Positions 9,937 to 19,449 of a DNA stretch of 64,000 nucleotides are shown piece by piece; the first letter of the stretch is position 1; every line of letters starts with the position of its first letter. The translations under genes and the position numbers were made by a program. The DNA comes from Chthonomonadales bacterium. GTDB taxonomy: Bacteria > Armatimonadota > Chthonomonadetes > Chthonomonadales > CAJBBX01. The notes beneath the pieces were generated by a model that made no database searches, was not told the DNA's origin, and saw nothing but the letters and a program-made list of their open reading frames with translations. The stretch covers positions 1 to 64,000 of the forward strand of contig JABWBA010000003.1 of NCBI GenBank assembly GCA_013360745.1. Direction: 5' to 3'.

Positions 9937-11217
9937 TCACCGACGTGATCCGAAGCCTTTAATCCAGTCCCATAGGGCGATTGCAGGATTCGGATTCACC
10001 TTCTCGTTTTCGCTGTATTCCTGCAGCACGCCCCAGCGCATCAATCCCACTGCAGTCGCATAGATCGGACTGTCGTCTTCGATCGGCGGGCCTGACTGTC
10101 TTCCGTCGGCCGATAACACCTGGCGGGATGCAGACAGAGACCCAATCCCGCTGGGACGCGCGACACGCGCGGGCAAACCGAGAACCTGACTCGCACACTC
10201 CGCCGTTCCCGCCAGCAGCGATCCGCCGCCGGTGAGCACAATGCCTCTCGTGAGTGCGTTGTACACCCCTGCCTTGTCGAGATCCTTCTTCACCAGGAGG
10301 AACAACTCCTCCATCCGTGCGTGGATTATCTCACAAAGTGCGGTTCTTCGAAACGGCCTTGGCTCCGTCCCGCCGATCCTGGACACGGCCACGGCGTCTT
10401 TCACGTCGACGGCGGCCGGCACCGCGTGTCCGTGGTCCACTTTCAGGGACTCCGCATCTTGAATGGCGACGCGCAGAACCTGAGCGATATCGTTGGTTAC
10501 GTTGGTGCCACCGACCGGCAATACGGAGGCGTGGAGGATCTCCTCTTCGGAAAAGGCGGCAATATCCGTCGTTCCGCCGCCGATATCGAGAAGGCAGACG
10601 CCCTGCTCCCGTTCCTCCTGACTCAATACAGCCACGCCTGAAGCCAGGGAGGCGAGCACCTGCTGGGCGCAATCCAGCTTCGCCGTCCTTACGGCTTTGT
10701 CGAGGTTCAAGAGGCTGTTGCGAGAGCCGGTTATGATCAGCGTCTCCACTTCGAGCCGACTGCCGCACATACCAACCGGTTTGCGGATACCCCGCTGGCC
10801 ATCGACACTGAAGACCCGCGGAATCGCATGCAGGATCCGTCGCTCATTCGGGATGATGATGACCTGGGACTGTTCCAGCACTCGTGCTCGATCTTCCGGC
10901 GTAATCTCCTGATCCGCATGCGTAATCGCCGCGACGCCGCGCGAGTTCATCGATTGCACTTGCTCACCCGAGACACCAACATATACGGATGAGATCGACA
11001 CATCGGCATGCTTCGACGCAGCGCTTACGACATCGGCAATCGCGGCTGCCGCAGCGTCGAGATCGGTGACGAGACCTCTCCGCACACCCATCGACGGGCA
11101 CAGCGCCACGCCGGCCATGGTTGCCTCGCCGTCAGGATCGACCTTAGCGACGACGCAGCAGGACTTCGTCGTGCCCAGATCGAGACCGGCAATAAACTCA
11201 CTACCCGCCGACATCAT
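9937..11217 (-). CDS. ftsA: Cell division protein FtsA
   Basis: Actin fold IAGLDLGTTKSCCVV, LLDIGGGTTDIA, GIVLTGGGSLLAG; C-terminal amphipathic WDWIKGFGSRR; directly upstream of ftsZ. Confidence 0.96.
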   Translation of the reverse strand: MMSAGSEFIAGLDLGTTKSCCVVAKVDPDGEATMAGVALCPSMGVRRGLVTDLDAAAAAIADVVSAASKHADVSISSVYVGVSGEQVQSMNSRGVAAITHADQEITPEDRARVLEQSQVIIIPNERRILHAIPRVFSVDGQRGIRKPVGMCGSRLEVETLIITGSRNSLLNLDKAVRTAKLDCAQQVLASLASGVAVLSQEEREQGVCLLDIGGGTTDIAAFSEEEILHASVLPVGGTNVTNDIAQVLRVAIQDAESLKVDHGHAVPAAVDVKDAVAVSRIGGTEPRPFRRTALCEIIHARMEELFLLVKKDLDKAGVYNALTRGIVLTGGGSLLAGTAECASQVLGLPARVARPSGIGSLSASRQVLSADGRQSGPPIEDDSPIYATAVGLMRWGVLQEYSENEKVNPNPAIALWDWIKGFGSRR

Positions 11218-11290
11218 TCATACTCGCACATGGTGTTGAAGCAGGAGATCCCAGAGACAATCCTTGATGGTAAGCCACGGAGTTCCGTCG

Positions 11291-11674
11291 TCACACCCCT
11301 TCCTTCTTGCGGGCGATTGCGATCTTGGTCAGGTAATAGCGACGGATCAAGGAAAGATTCAAGAAAACCCGGCCCCCAAGCGCTACGACCGCTGCCAGGA
11401 ACAGGTCCACACCGATCCTGTCTCCGAGATAGGCTAAAGCGGCCGCAAGCAGGGTATTCAGGACGAAGCCGCTGATAAAGATATCGTCTTGAAATCGGCC
11501 TTCGATGCCAGCCCTGATACCGCCCAGCAGGGAGTCGAGGCCGGCCAGTGTCGCCAGCGATAGATACGGGGCGTACAGGCCGGCGAGCTCGCCGGGAACC
11601 GACAATCGGCCGAATACCACCCAACCGAGCACGATGCCCAGCGCCAGCGCCAGGACCGGAAGCGTCCCTGTCAT
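11291..11674 (-). CDS. sbp: Small basic protein family (Sbp/DUF1290)
   Basis: Polytopic 127 aa protein with VPGELAGLYAPYLSLATLAGLDSLLGGIRAGIEGRF and GDRIGVDLFLAAVVALGGRVFLNLSLIRR. Confidence 0.88.
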   Translation of the reverse strand: MTGTLPVLALALGIVLGWVVFGRLSVPGELAGLYAPYLSLATLAGLDSLLGGIRAGIEGRFQDDIFISGFVLNTLLAAALAYLGDRIGVDLFLAAVVALGGRVFLNLSLIRRYYLTKIAIARKKEGV

Positions 11675-12447
11675 CGATCTCCCGATCGCCCTTTGGACGG
11701 TGCGGACGCGGCCACAGGCTTGGCCCAGCGAACCTCAGTGCTGCCGGCAAACGCCGACACGAGCACGTCCTTTCGCTTCTCGAGACGAAACATGCTAGGG
11801 TCGATGCTCCGAAGCTCATCGAGATATCCCGCAGGCAGATTCAGGCCTCCCGCCAGAGTACCGGGGTCCCCGATCGCCAGAATCTCGAAGGGGGGCACCA
11901 CGGGAATATTGTTGACCATAATAGTCGGACCAACGCACCGAATCGGAGTTCGAGAGGTCAGCCGCTGGCCGTTGATCGATATCGCCTCGGCGCCGGAAGC
12001 GGTGAGTTCGTTCGCGACGAGCTGCAGATCGTAGTCGTGTATCGTCAGACGTTCGGCCTCGAACGCCCGATTCGACCGAGGTTTGCCATCCTGCAGCATC
12101 AGCATGATCCCCGGGCCATGCACCTCGGTTAGACCGCTCAGCAGCTTGACCTTCTGAAGCTCGGTATTGAGGGTTTCCAGCTTTCCGCTCCCCTCGGCCA
12201 GCACGGTCTCCAGGGTCGTTTGTTTCTCCCGTAAATCGGAAATCTCCCGCTCTCGCTGACGCAGCGTCATGGTCAGGTGAGGACTCGGAGCCACACCAAA
12301 CCCCACACGGCCGGACGACATACCCGATCGCCGGATAGTCGTTACCGTCTGAAGTGAACCCGCAACCAGAAGGCCCAGAATAAAGCAAAGCGCCGACACC
12401 TGCCATACCCATGGTTGGTGCCGGTGGCCGGAGGCGAACACTCGCAA
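11671..12447 (-). CDS. DUF881 family protein (N-terminal TM plus coiled coil)
   Basis: GPGIMLMLQDGK, LVANELTASGAEAISINGQRL, GPTIMVNNIPVVPPFEILAIGDP. Confidence 0.9.
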   Translation of the reverse strand: MRVFASGHRHQPWVWQVSALCFILGLLVAGSLQTVTTIRRSGMSSGRVGFGVAPSPHLTMTLRQREREISDLREKQTTLETVLAEGSGKLETLNTELQKVKLLSGLTEVHGPGIMLMLQDGKPRSNRAFEAERLTIHDYDLQLVANELTASGAEAISINGQRLTSRTPIRCVGPTIMVNNIPVVPPFEILAIGDPGTLAGGLNLPAGYLDELRSIDPSMFRLEKRKDVLVSAFAGSTEVRWAKPVAASAPSKGRSGDR

Positions 12448-12522
12448 CCCTCTCCGACGCGCTGCGCGCGTCCTTATTCACGACGTGACCGAGCGGCATA
12501 GGAGCGTTTCGGGCGACTTCCA

Positions 12523-13320
12523 CTATACGCCTCGCCGATCCGCAGGCCGATCGCCCGACTGCTGCCGAGGTCGTCCTGCTGGCATCCTGGGATGCGCTAC
12601 ATTGATCTCCGAGACCGTTACGCCGATATCGCTTCTCGCAGCGTAGATCGCACGCACTACCGCAAGCTTCCGCGGCAGATCCTCAACATCACCGATGACG
12701 ACGGTCACTCTGTCCCAGTTATTAAAGCATATGCCGGCGTTCCGGTCAACGGAGACTGTCGCACCCCGAAGGCACTCGACTCGCTCGGCCAGCATCGCTG
12801 CAGTCATGCCTCCTAGAAGCCGTTTATCGCGAATACGATCACCAACCGACAGGCGCACCCGTCCGTCGACCGCAACCTCCGGCAAGCGGATACCGACACG
12901 CTTCGGCCGGATCACGTATCCGTCATCGTCTACCTCGAACTGACCAGAGGAGCACCGGAGTGTATAGGCCGATCTTCGCGGGATCACACTGGCCATGACA
13001 CTCCGGCCGGTGAGCGTAACGGCAGCGCGCCGCACCCACGGCAGCGCCTCGAGCGTTCGCTCGATACCCTTCCGATCGAGGCGCACCAGCGGCTGGCCGG
13101 GGTTCATGTGCAGGGCGTTCTCCACACCCCGGCGTTCGTGCGCGAGCGATAAGAGAGGCCGGCGCAGGCGTATCTGTTGGACTGTCGCAGCCGGAGAGAT
13201 GCAGAGGGCAAGTACGAGGACGATCGCGAGGACCATGGCGCTGTACCGAACGGCTCTGATATCCGCGCGCGGCCCGGGCTTTCGTCGGACATTCCGTCGA
13301 TTGGCGGCTTTTCGGATCAT
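12523..13320 (-). CDS. ftsQ: FtsQ/DivIB-type POTRA-domain division protein
   Basis: N-terminal TM followed by POTRA-like LVRLDRKGIERTLEALPWVRRAAVTLTGRSVMASVIPRRSAY; between murC and ftsA. Start MIRKAANRR at 13320. Confidence 0.88.
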   Translation of the reverse strand: MIRKAANRRNVRRKPGPRADIRAVRYSAMVLAIVLVLALCISPAATVQQIRLRRPLLSLAHERRGVENALHMNPGQPLVRLDRKGIERTLEALPWVRRAAVTLTGRSVMASVIPRRSAYTLRCSSGQFEVDDDGYVIRPKRVGIRLPEVAVDGRVRLSVGDRIRDKRLLGGMTAAMLAERVECLRGATVSVDRNAGICFNNWDRVTVVIGDVEDLPRKLAVVRAIYAARSDIGVTVSEINVAHPRMPAGRPRQQSGDRPADRRGV

Positions 13321-14729
13321 GCCTGCACCTCCTTTGGCTGGCCGGAGATGTACCTCACGCCGGCCTCTCGGATATTCCCGGCGCCCATGATCAGCACGAC
13401 ATCGCCGGGGCGTGTGATCCACCCCATGGCATCGGGCACTGCATGTCGATCACGTACAACATGCAGCCCGCCCAGCGGGGCCGCGCGGGCCACCGCCGCC
13501 GCCAGGGCTATGATGTCGACGCCTTCGATCGGTGATTCCCGCGCAGGGTAGATGTCCGACAGGATCACAATATCTGCGGCTGCGAGTTCCCGAGCGAAGT
13601 CCTCAAGGAAGTCCCTCGTGCGGCTATAGAGGTGCGGTTGAAATACGGCCAGGATCCTACGATCCGGATATCGCGCTCGGGCGCCGGCGATTGTTGCCGC
13701 GATCTCAGTCGGGTGATGGGCGTAATCATCGACGACTACCACTCCGTTACGCTCGCCAAGGATCTCGAAACGGCGTCCGACACCGGAGAAATCCGCCAGT
13801 TCCTGGGCTGAGGTTGCCAGATCGACCCCGATCCGGTGCGCCGCAGCGATGGCGGCAATCGCGTTGCGCACGTTGTGCAATCCTGGAACGCGGATCTGGC
13901 ATGGCACGCGCGATGGGATCCCGGATGCCGCGATCTCGAAATACATGCCGAACTCCGACGCCTCGATTCCCCCGGCTACGATATCGGCATCAGCCTCCGG
14001 CCCCATACCGACTCTCACTACCGCTCCATCGGCCAGACCTCCGATTGCTGCAGCGCGGCGGCTGTTGGCATCGTCGGAGAACAGCACCAGCGAACCACCG
14101 GAGCGGATGCCTCGGATGAACTGCGCGAAACCGTCGATCACCCCGGACTCATCGATATAGCAGTCCAGATGATCCGATTCGATATTGGTAATGATGGCTA
14201 TATCGGGTGCAAGGGCGTGGAACGATCGGAAGGCTTCGCAAGCTTCCGTCAAGAACACGCCGCTGGATCCGAGCCGGACATTGCCGCCGAACGGCCCGTA
14301 TTCGCCGCCGATGAGAGCCGTCGGGTCTCTGCCTGCCGCCGTCAGGATATGAGCCAGCATCGCCGTGGTCGTCGTCTTGCCGTGCGTACCTGCGACGGCG
14401 ATTCTGGGCCCATTGCAGCCCGCCATCAGCTGCCCGAGATACTCCGATCGACGTTGAAGCGGTATGCCAAGCTCCATCGCCGCTGCCAACTCGGGATTGT
14501 CGGGCGCGAGCGCATCCGTGTAGACCACGAGGTCGGGCATCATCCGACGGATCGTCTCGGCCGAATGCTCACAGGCAATGACGGCTCCGAGCTCCTCCAA
14601 TGCGGCGGTCAACGCATTCGGCGATGGATCGGAGCCCGATACCCCGAAGCCGCGGTGCAGGGCGATCCGGGCGAGAGCGCTGACGCCGACTCCGGCTATT
14701 CCGATGAAATGGACCTTGTACGGTGTCAT
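13317..14729 (-). CDS. murC: UDP-N-acetylmuramate--L-alanine ligase
   Basis: VHFIGIAGVGVSALA, AGTHGKTTTTAMLAHIL, VDDYAHHPTEI. Confidence 0.97.
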   Translation of the reverse strand: MTPYKVHFIGIAGVGVSALARIALHRGFGVSGSDPSPNALTAALEELGAVIACEHSAETIRRMMPDLVVYTDALAPDNPELAAAMELGIPLQRRSEYLGQLMAGCNGPRIAVAGTHGKTTTTAMLAHILTAAGRDPTALIGGEYGPFGGNVRLGSSGVFLTEACEAFRSFHALAPDIAIITNIESDHLDCYIDESGVIDGFAQFIRGIRSGGSLVLFSDDANSRRAAAIGGLADGAVVRVGMGPEADADIVAGGIEASEFGMYFEIAASGIPSRVPCQIRVPGLHNVRNAIAAIAAAHRIGVDLATSAQELADFSGVGRRFEILGERNGVVVVDDYAHHPTEIAATIAGARARYPDRRILAVFQPHLYSRTRDFLEDFARELAAADIVILSDIYPARESPIEGVDIIALAAAVARAAPLGGLHVVRDRHAVPDAMGWITRPGDVVLIMGAGNIREAGVRYISGQPKEVQA

Positions 14730-15808
14730 CGTCCGGCGGCTTTCATTACTTCGTCAGCAACGGCCTCGGCGGCGCCGCGTGCGGCCAGCCCCGCTGCCGC
14801 CCGGGCCATCGCGACGAGTCCCGAACGATCCGACATCGAGCGGTGAAATTCCGAAATCAGGCGATCGGCGGAAAGATCAGATTGTGGTATGAGGGCTGCG
14901 GCGCCAGCCTCAACGAACGCGCCTGCGTTCACAGTCTGATGGTCCGCGTAGGCGTACGGATAGGGCACCAGAATCGAGGGAAGCTCGTTCGCCGCGATCT
15001 CTGCGAGACTCGACGCTCCGGCGCGGCTCAGCACGAGATCCGCACTCCGATAGGCCAGCGGCAGGTCCGTTCGGTCGAAGTACCCTCGCGGCAGGTACCG
15101 ACTGTCCGCGGAAGGGGACTCGGGGTTATCGCCGTCGCCCGTTTGATGCAGTACATATGCGTCTTCGGGCAGCTGCGAAACGGCTTTCCGGACGGTTGCG
15201 TTGATCGCAGCTGATCCCTGACTGCCTCCGAGAACCAGGATCACAAACGCCCCGCAGGGGATACCGAAGTGCGTCCGGGCTTCGGCCTTCGCGGATGTAG
15301 AAACGATATCGCTGCGGATGGGCACGCCGGTCCAGATAGCCATCCCCGCAGGGAAGGCCGCCTCCGTTCCGCGAAAGGAGACGCAGATCCTTCGGGCTTT
15401 TCGCGCCAGCCACAGGTTGGTCCGCCCGGGCACGGCGTTCTGCTCGTGGAGGATTACGGGGATCTGCAGATGGGCCGCAGCAAGGCAAGCAGCGGCGGCA
15501 ACATAGCCGCCAGTACCCAGAATGGCATCGGGTTGGATCCGCTGCAGCGCGCGCCGTGCCTGCAGATATCCGCGAAACAGCACCGCGAGCGTCCAGAGCG
15601 TATCAGGCGACATCAGGCGTTGGATCTTGCGGGCAGAAAGGCCGATAAAGGTAAGTCCATAAGCCTGTGCAAGCGATTCCTCGCGTCCGCCGCGCGCGCC
15701 CAGATAGATCGTCCGAGGAGGCGCTGCTATTGCCCGAAGATGCTCCAAGACGGCCAGTGCGGGATAGATGTGGCCGCCGGTACCTCCGCCAGTAAGTCCG
15801 ATCGTCAA
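14726..15808 (-). CDS. murG: UDP-GlcNAc--undecaprenyl-PP-MurNAc-pentapeptide GlcNAc transferase
   Basis: LTGGGTGGHIYPALAV, HEQNAVPGRTN, GGSQGSAAIN. Probable TTG start at 15808 sharing TTGA with the ftsW stop. Confidence 0.96.
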   Translation of the reverse strand: MTIGLTGGGTGGHIYPALAVLEHLRAIAAPPRTIYLGARGGREESLAQAYGLTFIGLSARKIQRLMSPDTLWTLAVLFRGYLQARRALQRIQPDAILGTGGYVAAAACLAAAHLQIPVILHEQNAVPGRTNLWLARKARRICVSFRGTEAAFPAGMAIWTGVPIRSDIVSTSAKAEARTHFGIPCGAFVILVLGGSQGSAAINATVRKAVSQLPEDAYVLHQTGDGDNPESPSADSRYLPRGYFDRTDLPLAYRSADLVLSRAGASSLAEIAANELPSILVPYPYAYADHQTVNAGAFVEAGAAALIPQSDLSADRLISEFHRSMSDRSGLVAMARAAAGLAARGAAEAVADEVMKAAGR

Positions 15809-16959
15809 CCGATCGCCTCCGAAGGGCGGGGCAGGGCGTTGCGCCTGGGCGACGGCGTTGCGGGCCGAAGGATGATACCGACGGCGATCAAGGTCACGAC
15901 GAGCGACGACGTACCGAAGGAGATGAAGGGCATCGGCACGCCCGTACACGGGATCGAACTCGTTATGACCCCGAGGTTGATCAAGGATTGCCAGAGAAGC
16001 ATCGCCCCAACGCCAGCCGCGACGAGCCTCGCGAAACGATCCGTACTATGCTGTACCACCAGGTAGGCGTGGCGGACGATGAGGCCGATGAGCGCCGCCA
16101 CTACTAGCAGCGTCAGCAGTCCGCCCTGTTCAATCATATTGGCCAGAACGTAATCGGTGTTCGGCGCCGGCAGATAATCCCGTCCGTCGCCGTTCCCGTA
16201 TCCCCTGCCGAATAAACCGCCGATCGATACAGAGATCAGCCCCTGGACGATCTGAAACCCCGTACCGTCGATATCGGCTTCGGGATTGAGGAACGCGGTG
16301 ATCCGATGTATCCGGTAGCTGTGGCCGAACAAAGCGCCGAAGCCGGTGATCAACAGAACTGCGAACGTGACCGATATGCTGTAGATTGCCATCGTCCGGA
16401 TCGGCGCGCCGGCGGTATAGAGCATGCTCAGCCCGATGGCCAGGATGACGAGTGCGGTCCCGAGATCCGGTTCACGTTCGATCAAGACGGCCAACAGGGT
16501 GATCATCCCCAGACACCATCCCACCGTATGCGTCGTGATCTCCCTCCCCTTGGCGCCTTTCGTGCAGAGAACGGCAAGCATCAGGATCAACGCCAGCTTC
16601 GCGAACTCACCGGGTTGTATGGTCACCGGCCCGATGCCTATCCGACGGTGAAATCCTTCGATCGGCGCCTTGACGCCAGGTACCCAGACGAGAATCAAGG
16701 CAATGAGGATCAGCGCCATGAACGGGAGGGCCAGGGAAAAGAGCCGATCGAATGTGGTCCTTGAGAGCGCGACCATACAGGCAAGGCCGACGCACACAGC
16801 AAGCGCCTGCTTCGTCACCGCAAGGTCATACCAGGTGCCGGCAGCGAGTTGCCCGGGACGATCCGCCGCCATTGTCGCGACAAGACCGGCGCCCGTGAGC
16901 AGCGCCGCGGCAAAGAAGGCGTAGCGAGACGAACGCGCGAGGATCTGATCAGTCTTCAT
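15805..16959 (-). CDS. ftsW: SEDS peptidoglycan glycosyltransferase FtsW
   Basis: Polytopic SEDS protein; VTIQPGEFAKLALILMLA, ALVILAIGLSMLYTAGAPIRTM, GVPMPFISFGTSSLVV. Confidence 0.96.
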   Translation of the reverse strand: MKTDQILARSSRYAFFAAALLTGAGLVATMAADRPGQLAAGTWYDLAVTKQALAVCVGLACMVALSRTTFDRLFSLALPFMALILIALILVWVPGVKAPIEGFHRRIGIGPVTIQPGEFAKLALILMLAVLCTKGAKGREITTHTVGWCLGMITLLAVLIEREPDLGTALVILAIGLSMLYTAGAPIRTMAIYSISVTFAVLLITGFGALFGHSYRIHRITAFLNPEADIDGTGFQIVQGLISVSIGGLFGRGYGNGDGRDYLPAPNTDYVLANMIEQGGLLTLLVVAALIGLIVRHAYLVVQHSTDRFARLVAAGVGAMLLWQSLINLGVITSSIPCTGVPMPFISFGTSSLVVTLIAVGIILRPATPSPRRNALPRPSEAIG

Positions 16960-18439
16960 CCAGAGCTGCCGTGGGCGAGATATCGACCGCGCTCACCCGT
17001 TGAACTGCGGCCCGGAATGCCTCGCCTCGTTCCTCGAAGTTGCGGAACATATCGTGGCTGGCGCAGGCGGGTGCGAGGAGGACTGCATCGCCCGGTCGCG
17101 CATGGACCAGCGCCTCCTGCACCGCCTCGTCCATGCTGCCCGCGAACGATATCCGGGTAAAACCGGCCTCGTATGCGGCTTCGGCAATCTCCCGTGCGGC
17201 CCGGCCGATCAGCACTGCGTGCTCAACATACCGCGCCATCGCGCATCCAAGACGCTCAAAGGACTCCCCTTTTGGCGAGCCTCCGGCGATGAGGACGATC
17301 GGTCGGTCCACGGCCTCGAGGGTTCGTATCGCTGCATGCACATTGGTCGTCATTGAACCGTTGATGAAGGCCACCCCGTGCGCCTCAGCAACGATCTCCA
17401 TCCTGTTGTCCAGCCCGGTGAACTCGAGCAGGGCCTCACGCACTGCCTCGGGCGGCGCGCCCATCGCCAGGGCCGCAGCGGAAGCGGCAAGGGCGTTCTC
17501 GATGTTATGGGTCCCGGGCAGGCGGAGCTCATCGGCTCGGACCAGCGCGTATTCCACACCATGCAGCCGTACTGTTAGGATCCCGTCCCGTACGCAGGCG
17601 CCGTCAGCGTCAAAGCAATAGCCGCGGTCAAACCATAGCACTCGGGACGGCGCCCGATAGCCGATCAGACGCGCCGGAGCGTTGATCCCGTTGATGACCG
17701 CCGTATCGTCGGGCCGCTGAGCGGCGAACAGGCGAGCCTTACACGCCGCGTATTCGGCGAAGGAGCCATGACGGTCGAGATGATCGAGCGTGACGTTCGT
17801 CAATACTCCCACCTTGGGTCGGAATGTCTGAACCCATTCCAGCTGGAACGAGCTGATCTCGGCAACGATCACGTCCGTCGGATCGGCGCGTCGTGCCGCT
17901 TCGATCAACGGCAGTTTGATGGCCCCCGTTGATATATTGCCGCCGACGATCGTCCCTATGCCCGCTTCTTCGAGCATGCGTCCGATCCAGACGACGGTCG
18001 TACTCTTACCGTTGGTACCGGTGACCGCAACGATCGGCGCCCTGGCGATTCGATAGGCGACCTCGATCTCGGACAGGATCGGGATGCCGGCCGCTCGGGC
18101 CATCTGCAGCACGGGAGCCGATCGGGGCACGCCCGGCGACGGCACCACCAGCGAACAGCCTTCGATCGCCGTATGCGGCGAAGTCCCGGGCAGAAGCTGA
18201 ACGCCAAGCCGTTCGGCGGCCCGGTAGGACGGACCCAGTGCGTCCTTATCTTTCCTATCGCTCAGCACGACGTCCGCGCCCAGGCCCTGCAGGACCTCCG
18301 CCGCGGCCAGGCCCGTCCGCTCCATGCCGATTACGGCAATCCTGCGACCCTGGAACTCGCTGTCCTCGACAATCGCGCTCAACGACCTTGCGTCCTTCTC
18401 TGTATGATGTTCCCGGCAGATGGTCCGGGCCCCGCCCAT
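16949..18439 (-). CDS. murD: UDP-N-acetylmuramoylalanine--D-glutamate ligase
   Basis: VAVTGTNGKSTTVVWIGRML, ISSFQLEWVQTFRP; 5' end uncertain (18439 or 18448). Confidence 0.95.
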   Translation of the reverse strand: MGGARTICREHHTEKDARSLSAIVEDSEFQGRRIAVIGMERTGLAAAEVLQGLGADVVLSDRKDKDALGPSYRAAERLGVQLLPGTSPHTAIEGCSLVVPSPGVPRSAPVLQMARAAGIPILSEIEVAYRIARAPIVAVTGTNGKSTTVVWIGRMLEEAGIGTIVGGNISTGAIKLPLIEAARRADPTDVIVAEISSFQLEWVQTFRPKVGVLTNVTLDHLDRHGSFAEYAACKARLFAAQRPDDTAVINGINAPARLIGYRAPSRVLWFDRGYCFDADGACVRDGILTVRLHGVEYALVRADELRLPGTHNIENALAASAAALAMGAPPEAVREALLEFTGLDNRMEIVAEAHGVAFINGSMTTNVHAAIRTLEAVDRPIVLIAGGSPKGESFERLGCAMARYVEHAVLIGRAAREIAEAAYEAGFTRISFAGSMDEAVQEALVHARPGDAVLLAPACASHDMFRNFEERGEAFRAAVQRVSAVDISPTAALDED

Positions 18440-19449
18440 CAGGTCCATCCCAGGCCCGCCAGTATGATCGCAGACCCTGAGCACAGCAGGGTGATGAGGC
18501 AGAAACGGCCCACGACCCGCGTCTCGGGCCAACCGATCTCTTCGAAGTGGTGGTGCAGCGGAGCCCGTCGCAAGAGCCGATGGCCTCGGGCATACTCAAC
18601 GCCATGCCGGCGCCGCCGATGTTTGAAGACGAGGACCTGCGCGATCACCGACAGGGTTTCGACCCAGAACATCGCGGTCGCAACAAGGACGGTGCCGATT
18701 GCGCCCGCAAGAACGCCCTGAACTGCGAGAAACGCTCCCAGCGCCAGCGCGCCCGTATTGCCAAGAAACACCTGCGCCGGATGGACGTTGTACCATAGAA
18801 AGCCTGCGCACGCGCCTGCAAGGGCCAGCGTCGTCGCCCCGAGGGCGTGGTCTCCGCCCGATGCGTACACGGAGACACCGGTCCCGAACAGGGCTATCGA
18901 CGCCATGCCAGGCGTCAAACCATCCAGACCATCCGCCAGGTTGGTCGCGTTGCTCAGGCCGACGATCCAGATGACGGCCAGCGGGGCGAACGGCCAGGTA
19001 ATGGATACGCCGAGGACCGTTTCCAACACCGGTCGCGGCGCCCGGAGGTATGCCGCAGTGATGACTCCGATTGCAGCAACGAACTGGAGAAGGAGCTTGG
19101 AACGCGATCCGAGGCCCAGATTGCGCCCTCGACGGATGATCAGGACATCATCCAGAAGGCCGATCAGACCGAATACGGCAACGGTGCAGCAGAGGATCCA
19201 GCCTGATGCGGTCATTCCGCCGAGCGCCGCCCATAGGAGGACGCCGGCGACGAACCCCGTTGAGACCATGAGGCCACCCATGGTCGGCGTACCCTGCTTG
19301 GCCGCGTGCCGCTCCGGAGCGTCGACCGATACGTTTTGTCGCACGCCGTTCCTGCGGAGCCAACCCAGAATGGGCACACCGCTAAGGATCGTTACGGCGC
19401 ACGCGCCGAGCCCGATCCCGAGCCCATCGATCACACCGTACTGCATCAC
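18439..19449 (-). CDS. mraY: Phospho-N-acetylmuramoyl-pentapeptide transferase
   Basis: GTPTMGGLMV, NATNLADGLDGL, FLGNTGALALG, HHHFE. Confidence 0.96.
   Translation of the reverse strand: MMQYGVIDGLGIGLGACAVTILSGVPILGWLRRNGVRQNVSVDAPERHAAKQGTPTMGGLMVSTGFVAGVLLWAALGGMTASGWILCCTVAVFGLIGLLDDVLIIRRGRNLGLGSRSKLLLQFVAAIGVITAAYLRAPRPVLETVLGVSITWPFAPLAVIWIVGLSNATNLADGLDGLTPGMASIALFGTGVSVYASGGDHALGATTLALAGACAGFLWYNVHPAQVFLGNTGALALGAFLAVQGVLAGAIGTVLVATAMFWVETLSVIAQVLVFKHRRRRHGVEYARGHRLLRRAPLHHHFEEIGWPETRVVGRFCLITLLCSGSAIILAGLGWT

Noticed and set aside
11214-11819. 201 aa minus-strand ORF overlapping sbp in another frame
   Set aside because: The sbp frame (11291-11674) has family motifs; this frame is Arg/Gly/Pro-rich noise.
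13836-14846. 336 aa plus-strand ORF antisense to murC
   Set aside because: Shadow ORF in GC-rich DNA; no motif content and it spans the murC/murG junction.
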